Source: Ashinkailepas kermadecensis (lineage: Eukaryota > Arthropoda > Thecostraca > Neolepadidae). Taken from it: a DNA stretch of 64,000 nt. The notes below the pieces were generated by a model. The model saw nothing but the letters and a program-made list of their open reading frames with translations, did not search any database and had not been told where the DNA came from. A program made the translations under genes and the position numbers. Below, one piece after another: positions 57,481-64,000 of the stretch; positions within the stretch are counted from its first letter, which is position 1, and every line of letters begins with the position of its first letter. The stretch lies in assembly GCA_034440615.1 (NCBI GenBank), contig JAOTOM010005126.1, positions 389,001 to 453,000 of the forward strand, given 5' to 3'.

Positions 57481-57825
57481 ATTGCATCGATAATGGTTCT
57501 GAAGTCAGTCCGGAGGTGAGGACGAATATCGGTCCATGGGTCAGTCCTGAAGTCAGTCTGAAGGTGAGCTCGAATGTCGGTCCTGAAGTCGGTCCGGAGG
57601 TATGTCTGCAGGTCGGTCCAGAGGTCAGCTCTGAATTCAGTTCGGAGGTCTGCCCGGAGGTCTGTCCGAAAGTCAGTCTTGAATTCAGTCCGAAGGTTTG
57701 CCCGCAGGTTGGTGTGAAGCTCAGTCTTGAATTAATTTCGAAGGTCAGCTCGCAGGTCGTTCCGGATGTCAGTCTTGGAGTCTGTTCGGAGGTTGGCTCG
57801 CAAGTCGGTCCGGGGGACAGTGATT
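57481..57825 (+). repeat. 12-bp degenerate minisatellite
   Basis: About 28 units of GAGGTCGGTCCG-type sequence. The plus frame is open as an irregular four-residue repeat (V-[GSC]-P-E). Confidence 0.85.
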
Positions 57826-57879
57826 ATTTTTAAGGCGTGCCGGAACATATTGGTCATATGAGCCGCCTTTAAAGCGAGT

Positions 57880-59510
57880 ACGTTACATGTCTTTCTTTAA
57901 AGAGAGTATGCTTTGCAAGCAAAGCGCAGGCGAGCGCACGTATACGTTAAGGGAGTTTCGCGTTATAGCATGTGTGGTGTTTTAGGTGCTGAAGGCAGGG
58001 GGGGGGGGGATCTTCCTGATGTCGAAATGGTTTTAGTTTTCTGTATTCCTCCGCAAGATAATTTGTAGCTGGGGTGGGATACGGGGGGATTGAGAGTGAC
58101 GAGAAACTTGATTTTGCCAGAGTGCCGGCTTTAGCCTACTCTTCTCGAAGAGCACCGAGGGATCTTTGGCGTGCGAACAACGAGGTAATTGTCCCCACCG
58201 TCTATAACGCCGCCCGCCGCGTGTTGGTTCTTAGTAGCGGGTTAGTTTAACACGCGCCCTGGAGGGCCTCTGAAAATTACGCGCATTGGAGGGGGGGGGG
58301 GCGGATTCTGCCCTCCCCCTAAGATCTCGGCTCCTATTCAAGCTGGAGGAACGAAATTCGCAGGGTGGATGGATACGATAGTGAACTCTGTCATGTGCAA
58401 ATTTAATGACCTTAGGTCAATATCTTCAAGGTCAAATGAGGTCACATTTTTCAACATTTTCTTGTTTTGCGTGGCTTGGCTTGTCATTGTTATGGATCCC
58501 TGTGATTGTGTTTAGATGCTCCAAAATGGGTATCAATGATGTTTTTGACATTACTAATGATGCAATACAGATGCTAAACCCGACATTTGACCTCAGGTCA
58601 CCTATATAGCAGCACGATATCAGATCAGTTACCAGTTCCAGTTACCGGAACCGGGCCGCCCGCCCGACTGCTCCGTCGGGGAGCTCGGCGCAATCGGGTT
58701 CGCGAAGAAAGGAGTGAAGTACATGAATAAAGTATGGAAACGCAATGACAAACAGTACAAATGACAAAAAGTAGTGCATTTATGACAACATTCCAGTTGA
58801 TCAAGTTTGGTTCCATTAACCGGTCATGAACTTGACCTGACTTGACCTCGGTGATCTAGCATGACCTTGAAACTATATAGCATATCAATATACATCAAAC
58901 AAGTCGCTAGTGTTGCCAAGAACACTTCCCTTTTGCAAATATACGGGAAGCGCATCAGCGCCGATTTTGTGGTCTGGCGCTAGGAAATGTTTTGACTTTA
59001 ACGGCCCCTAATTTGAATTTTTGACCGATTTCCATTTTCCTTGCTTTAAACGACGCGCCGGTCATTTCTAAGCAGGTACGCAGAAAATCGCGTATATCGA
59101 CCGGTAAAATCTGTAGTTATGTACGAAAAACCGGAAGGGTGGGCGGATTTCGCCCCCCTCCCCTCCAGTGTGCGTGTTAAGCATGCCATGCAGAGTTGTC
59201 AGTTGGGTTAGTACGGTGTTTTGCAATTCGGCTCATCTACGTCCACTGTGTCTCTGGGCAGCCGTTTTAAGGTATGGGTTGCAAGGTAAATCGGTTCTCC
59301 CACTTCCGATGGCTCCTCTAGGTAGTCGCTTTACGTTATGCTAATTTTTGCTCTTTGTTTTTGTTTTCCTAAAGCAAGTCGGCTCATCTACGTCCGATGG
59401 CAGCGCTAGGTATCCATTTATTTATAATTGGTAAGCAAATCGGCTCATGTCGGCTCATGTCAATAGGCTTATCCGACGCCATTCTGGATGGCTATTTGCG
59501 CATTTCCTAT
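57880..59510 (+). repeat. Duplicated segment, copy 2, carrying TTAA element D
   Basis: Diverged copy of 56316-56980 (many substitutions and small indels), interrupted at the TTAA by element D (58247-59180). Confidence 0.85.
58247..59180. mobile_element. TTAA element D (934 bp), inverted relative to B and C
   Basis: Left end TTAACACGCGCCCTGGAGGG (the complex end, with ACGCGCATTGGAG repeated inside) and right end CTCCAGTGTGCGTGTTAA. The interior aligns with the reverse complement of B. The plus-strand frame at 58406-58609 shares KMGINDVFDITNDAIQML. The flanks GGGTTAGT and GCATGCCATGCAG are joined across a single TTAA in copy 1 of the duplication, at 56.67 kb. Confidence 0.9.
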
Positions 59511-60840
59511 GAGTGTTTCGCGGGCATGCATTGCGTGTTGAAGTGAGTGTTGGTGGTGTTGCCGCGCGGGCAGAGACGTGCACAGCGCGGACACAGTGCT
59601 ACTGCTAGCTTTGTGTTGCGTGTTGAAGTGAGTGTTGGTGGTGTTGCCGCGCGGGCAGAGACGTGCACAGCGCGGACACAGTGCTACTGCTAGCTTTGTG
59701 GCGTACATATATGCAAATAGCAATTGAAGGAGTTCTGGGTGTTTCTCACCCAGAAGCGATAGAAGCGACGAGATGATGCACTCTTTTTGGCACAAGACCT
59801 TAAATGTCGTAAGTCTTTGAGCGTTAAAGCTACTACAGTCTAGAAGAATGTGGCGTATGCTTAATGTGGTATTGCAGATGTCACAGTGAGGTGTTGCATA
59901 TTGGTCATCATTTAGTTGAGGCTATATTAGCTTAGTGCATCAAGTTCAAAATCTAGTGCGGATGACTCCTTTTGTCGGTGAGATTGATTTGATGTATCCC
60001 GTGTGCCTACTGCTGGTTTGATGTGGGTGTGGTTGGATTTGTGTTGTGTAGAGTTGTGTTGTGCCCATGTGTTCCGGTGACGCTGACGAATGTGGCGTTG
60101 TAGGGTGCTTTGCAACCGTCTACCGAATATTCCATACTAGGGTAAGTGCTCAATGTTAAGACTTGCTTTGCGAGGCAGTCTGCTTCTTCGTTTCCTGAGA
60201 TGTTGGCGTGGACCGGTATCCAGAGGAAGGAGAAGATATTGTTCACGTTATGGGCCACGATTTGTCAATGACTGGATGTTCACAGTCGTGGGTATTGCTA
60301 ATTGACTGCAGGACGGATTTGGAATCTGAGCAAATTACTACGTGTCTAGCTTTACGCCTCATGACAATGCAGATAGCGGCCAGAATGGCTAGTGCTTCAT
60401 CGGAGTAGATTGAGAAGTTATCTGGTAGACGCTTGGAAAGCCTAAGGCCTGATCCAGTGATGTCGATGCCTGTCTTGACCTCGCTTTCGACCCATCTGTG
60501 AATAGGAATGTTTTGGATTGTTTCATCGGCGAACTTATGGAAGATGCCAAGAAATCTGGCGATGTGATAGTCGATTTATTTTCCGAGAGCAAGTCCTCGA
60601 CCTTTGGTTGACTGAGTGTCCAGAATGGCCCAGTGGGCGGTCGAGCTGCAGTGGTTGGCTTCGTGAGGTTACGATCTGAGAGAACCGTGGCAATTTGAAC
60701 ACTGTATGGTGGAAGCTTGCGCCAAAATTGGCTCTTGTCATATATGCCAGGCGTAAAGCAGCGTTGTGCAGGATGATTTTTATTGGATTTGATTTTAATG
60801 TGGTAGCAGCACAACTATTGTGTTCTCCTGAAGTGAAGTG
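59470..60840 (-). pseudogene. I-like ORF2 remnant: RNase H and C-terminal tail
   Basis: On the minus strand all four RNase H acidic blocks are still visible across two frames: TDGSK (about 60495), YSDEALAILAA, VICSDSKSVLQSI, and LWIPVHANISGNEEAD (60230-60170). The tail CDICNTTLSIRHILLDCSSF is near 59830-59890 and LLSLLGEKHPELLQLLF ends the ORF. RT is missing on this side; it may lie beyond the CR1 insertion. Frameshifts and stops are frequent. Confidence 0.75.
59531..59700. repeat. 85-bp tandem duplication in the remnant's 3' part
   Basis: Copies start TTGCGTGTTGAAGTGAGTG at 59531 and 59616 and are virtually identical. Confidence 0.95.
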
Positions 60841-60845
60841 GAGGC

Positions 60846-61541
60846 GTGTTTAAGTCTTGGCAGTGGTTTAAAGTCAGGGGGTGGAGGATTTGGAGGCGTG
60901 AGCCTAAGCAAGGGGGCAGTGAGTGGCAGGTGGTAGGTGGTAGGAGTGGGAAGCAACCTAGTGAAGCAGCTCAACAGGCAGGAGTAGTAACATCCAATAG
61001 GTTCCAGGCATTGGAGGACTGCCCCCAGGATAGTGATAGCAGCAAGGAGAAAGTGCTAGTCGTAGGAGACTCTCGTGTGCGGCATTTAGATAGGGTATTC
61101 TGTCAAGGTCGGAGAGGTAGGAGGTGCATCACCAGGCCTGGTGCCAAGGTTAGAGACCTGGTCCCAGTGGTCGCACAGGCCACCAGTGAAAACCAGTGTA
61201 GTACAGTTATAGTGCAGGTAGGAGTGAACAACATAGGTCCTGCTAGGAGTGAGGAGCTGATGCAGGACTACAGGGCCCTTCTGGCCACCCTGAAGCAAAG
61301 CAATAGCAGAGTTATTGTGACAGCTATTCTGCCTAGGGCTGGAGTCTCCCCTGAGTGGAGCTCTAGGGCACTGGCAGCCAATGCCAGGGTAGGTAGGCTT
61401 TGCAATGAGTTAGGTTTGACTTTTGTTGACAAGTGGTGCAGGTTTTATGGCTCATCTGACCTCTATTAGAGGGATGGCCTGCACTTCTCCCAGAAGGGGG
61501 TGCAAGTGTTAAGTAAAGTGTATGAACTTCAGGGAAACTAG
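60846..61541 (+). pseudogene. CR1-type ORF1 with SGNH esterase domain, one nonsense codon
   Basis: SGNH-hydrolase-like ORF1 proteins accompany CR1 elements; their substrate is not settled. Block I is VVGDSRVRHLD (GDS at residues 74-76), block III is QVGVNNIG (residues 124-131), and the catalytic His block DGLHFS is at 61473-61490. A TAG at 61467-61469 lies just before the His block, replacing one residue in DLY-x-RDGLH. The natural stop is TAG at 61539-61541. No ATG is seen: the frame opens at a GTG (60846) soon after an in-frame TGA, consistent with 5' truncation. Confidence 0.8.
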
Positions 61542-61738
61542 ATAATGGGGTGGGGAGGGAAGAATTGGCATTGCCATCTCAGGGATATGCCAATAGTGAC
61601 AGCATAGGCAATAGAACCTCACAGTCAGCAAATAGGGGTAGCAGTAGATCAAGGGGGCAGAGTGGTAGCTCATCCAGAGATGATAGAGCTACTCAACATG
61701 AAAAAGCCAAAGAGGGTCATGGAACTTTTGTTAAGTGT

Positions 61739-64000
61739 ATGATGCTTAATGCTCAGAGCATTCGATCCAAATTTGATGAGTTCAAGTGTTATGTTGCTGA
61801 GGAGAAACCAGATTTTGTTTGCATTACTGAGGCATGGGTCAGTGAGGGGTATTTTGGGGATAACTTGCAGGACTATGAGATCCAGGGATACAATATGTTT
61901 TCATGCAATAGGGGTCCAGCAGTGAAAGGGGGTGGTGTAATGCTGTATGTGAATAGCTTATACAGTTCTCAAAAAGTAGCAGATGGGGTAAAAAATGTGT
62001 CTGTGGAGTCCATTTGGCTTGATGTTGCTGTCGGAAAAGGCAACAGCAATAAACTGAGGATAGGAGCTTTGTATCGATCAGGAACCTTGCCACATTCTCA
62101 GCAACTGGAGCTCGATAAAGTGATTTGTGAGGAAATCAGTAGAAACTTTCAGAGGAAATGCCTTATTCTTGGTGACTTTAATCGAAAAGGATATGAAAAT
62201 GTTGGTGTTGGCTCCCCATCATGTAAACTGTTTAGGAAATGCCTTGAAGAGGACTTGTTCTTACACCAGTTTGTAACGGAACCAACCAGGCAGGGCTCAT
62301 TCTTGGACCTTGTCTTCTCAGATTTAAGTGATTTAGTTCAAGACTTGACTGTAGGAGAAACTCTGGGAAGAAGTGACCATAACATAGTAAGATTCAAGGC
62401 ACAGGTAGCAGGGACAATCAAGGATAATTTGGCAAAGATTCCAAATTTTAACAGGGCAGACTTTGACTGCATGAGAGAGGCTTTAAGTGCCATAAAATGG
62501 GAAGAAGAATTCTTTGATTTAAATGCCTGTGAAATGTGGGAAAAGTTCAAATCTTACTTGAGGGAAATTCAGATTAGACATGTCCCCCAAAAGCAAAGGC
62601 GCAAAAGAAGGGTAGGAAAGCCAGCATGGCTTACACCAGATGTGATGAAAGCAATTAAGGCTAAGAAAGATGCATTTAGAGTATTTAAGGAAGCTTCAAA
62701 TATCGTAAATCTAAGGTCGTATCAAAAATCTAGAGATGCTGTGAAGCAGAAAATCAGAGCAGCAAAGAGAGCAAAAGAATTGGATTTGGCTAGGAACTGT
62801 AATGGGGACAGTAAAAAGTTCTTTAGTTTCTACAAGCTAAGTAAAGTTTCAAGCACAATTGGTCCACTGGAAGTAAATGGGACTATATTGAGCGAGGATG
62901 GTGAGATGGTTGAGGAGCTGAGCAAGCAGTTTAAATCAGTGTTTACAGTGGAGGATGTGACTAATCTGCCAACCGTGAACCACAGTTCAATGACAGGTGA
63001 TCAGATACACGATGTTGATTTCATTGATAGTGATATTGTTTTCAATTATATCAGAAAAATAAAGTCAAACAAGGCAGCAGGACCTGATGGAATTTATGCT
63101 AGGGTATTGCGGGAAGCTGAAAAGGAAGTGGCAATTCCACTTAGTATAATATTTTGTAGATCAGTTTCACAAAATGAAATTCCTACAGATTGGAAACGGG
63201 CAAATGTAGTTCCTATTTTCAAGAAAGGAGAAAGAGGGAAAGTTGAAAACTATAGGCCAGTAAGCCTCACATCCCTAGTCTGCAAGGTACTCGAATCAAT
63301 TATCAAGGATAGAATAGTTAGTTTTCTGGAAGGAAACAGATTGATTCAAGATACTCAACATGGGTTTAGAAAAGGGCGATCGTGTCTCACAAATCTCTTG
63401 GACTTTTTGAATTTTGCTACAGAACAATTTGATCAGGGAAATCAGGTTGATGTAGCATATCTTGACTTTAGTAAGGCCTTTGACAAGGTACCCCATAGAC
63501 GGTTAATGATGCAGCTTCAGGTCCATGGTATTGCAGGTAGCATCCTAAAATGGATAGAGTTGTGGCTTTCAGATAGACAGCAGAGAGTGATGCTAAATGG
63601 TACAAAGTCATCATGGCAAAATGTTCTTAGTGGAGTACCCCAGGGGTCGGTACTGGGGCCACTATTGTTCATTATATATGTGAATAGCATTGAATGTGGC
63701 CTAAGCAGTAAGGTTTTGAAATTTGCGGATGATTTCAAGATCTTTAGGGCAATAACAGGGCACAATGAGCAGGTTTTGCTGCAGAAAGACTTAGACGAGC
63801 TAGTGAAGTGGTCCGAAAAATGGCAAATGAAGTTTAATTTTGATAAGTGCAAAGTCATGCATGTAGGTAGGCAGCATATGAAGGCTCCATACTTGATGGG
63901 TGGCCAAGTACTATCTGTGACTCAGCAGGAGAAGGACTTAGGTGTTATTTTGAACACAAAATTGGGGGCATCAGAACAGACCAAAGAAGCCAGGAAGAAG
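61739..64000 (+). CDS. CR1-type ORF2: endonuclease-reverse transcriptase, intact, partial at window end
   Basis: I read 754 codons without a stop from the first ATG to the window edge; the frame is open upstream to 61529. The endonuclease has N4 (LNAQS), E31 (ITEAW), GDFN at 145-148, and SDH at 212-214. RT motifs are KSNKAAGPDGI, NYRPVSLTS, HGFRKGRSC, LDFSKAFDKVPH (catalytic D576), GVPQGSVLGPLLF and FADD at 662-665, then the thumb (KDLGVIL). FADD instead of YADD is a normal variant in this clade. The enzyme would nick the target and prime reverse transcription there. RNase H is absent, as usual for CR1. Termination and 3' UTR lie outside the window. Confidence 0.92.
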   Translation, partial: MMLNAQSIRSKFDEFKCYVAEEKPDFVCITEAWVSEGYFGDNLQDYEIQGYNMFSCNRGPAVKGGGVMLYVNSLYSSQKVADGVKNVSVESIWLDVAVGKGNSNKLRIGALYRSGTLPHSQQLELDKVICEEISRNFQRKCLILGDFNRKGYENVGVGSPSCKLFRKCLEEDLFLHQFVTEPTRQGSFLDLVFSDLSDLVQDLTVGETLGRSDHNIVRFKAQVAGTIKDNLAKIPNFNRADFDCMREALSAIKWEEEFFDLNACEMWEKFKSYLREIQIRHVPQKQRRKRRVGKPAWLTPDVMKAIKAKKDAFRVFKEASNIVNLRSYQKSRDAVKQKIRAAKRAKELDLARNCNGDSKKFFSFYKLSKVSSTIGPLEVNGTILSEDGEMVEELSKQFKSVFTVEDVTNLPTVNHSSMTGDQIHDVDFIDSDIVFNYIRKIKSNKAAGPDGIYARVLREAEKEVAIPLSIIFCRSVSQNEIPTDWKRANVVPIFKKGERGKVENYRPVSLTSLVCKVLESIIKDRIVSFLEGNRLIQDTQHGFRKGRSCLTNLLDFLNFATEQFDQGNQVDVAYLDFSKAFDKVPHRRLMMQLQVHGIAGSILKWIELWLSDRQQRVMLNGTKSSWQNVLSGVPQGSVLGPLLFIIYVNSIECGLSSKVLKFADDFKIFRAITGHNEQVLLQKDLDELVKWSEKWQMKFNFDKCKVMHVGRQHMKAPYLMGGQVLSVTQQEKDLGVILNTKLGASEQTKEARKK

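Larger units (their letters stand above)
60846..64000 (+). mobile_element. CR1-like non-LTR retrotransposon, 3' end beyond window
   Basis: Begins abruptly next to the I-like remnant, so it is probably 5'-truncated or inserted there. It has an esterase-type ORF1 and an ORF2 with endonuclease and RT, the layout of CR1/L2-group LINEs. ORF2 is uninterrupted up to the last base, which suggests a young copy. Confidence 0.85.

Noticed and set aside
57516..57833. Protein with V-x-P-E repeats
   Set aside because: A 12-bp minisatellite keeps the frame, but it has no convincing start, homologue or splice context.

Overview
This window is animal nuclear DNA, probably from an arthropod and possibly a crustacean. 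It has no bacterial gene organisation. One spliced exon of a neuroligin-like protein is visible, and the rest is retrotransposon debris, small DNA transposons and tandem repeats. The arthropod call rests on that exon's GHGTGA signature, on RNase H-bearing I-type retrotransposons, and on a transposase-like gene I know from arthropod genomes. I cannot name the species. Adding the spans listed below, tandem arrays cover roughly 13 kb, about a fifth of the window. Almost every long open frame on either strand is a by-product of those arrays.

Layout. 0.8-6.6 kb: a nearly full-length but broken I-superfamily non-LTR retrotransposon (minus strand). 7.3 kb: a tRNA-derived SINE. 7.7-14.5 kb: several micro- and minisatellites. 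16.1-16.8 kb: a second reverse-transcriptase fragment. 18.3 kb: a short TTAA-flanked DNA element. 21.15-21.35 kb: the neuroligin-like exon (minus strand). 21.8-22.0 kb: a long hairpin. 24.3-27.7 kb: another I-like remnant whose RNase H domain is split by a 1.3-kb 9-bp satellite. 29.4-42.3 kb: a cluster of minisatellites (units of 40, 43, 28, 69, 62, 84, 59, 22, 6 and 25 bp), a third I-like remnant, and a 158-bp hairpin element at 40.8 kb. 47.4-51.5 kb: a transposase-like pseudogene interrupted by two tandem TTAA elements. 52.1-53.2 kb: a 177-bp satellite. 53.9-54.4 kb: a (GA)(TA)(GA) microsatellite. 56.3-59.5 kb: a duplicated segment, one copy of which carries a third large TTAA element. 59.5-60.8 kb: a fourth I-like remnant. 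60.8 kb to the end: a CR1-like retrotransposon whose ORF2 is fully open and runs off the window.

The most informative result is the TTAA element family (four copies, 0.46-0.98 kb). Its target-site duplication can be read directly in two places. In one, removing two tandem elements restores the reading frame of the pseudogene. In the other, the unoccupied duplicate of the same locus lies 1.6 kb away. The second theme is that tandem arrays repeatedly arose inside the RNase H part of I-like elements: a 9-bp array with a 34-bp triplication, a 28-bp array with a 69-bp array, and a nested hairpin at the same place in the least damaged copy.
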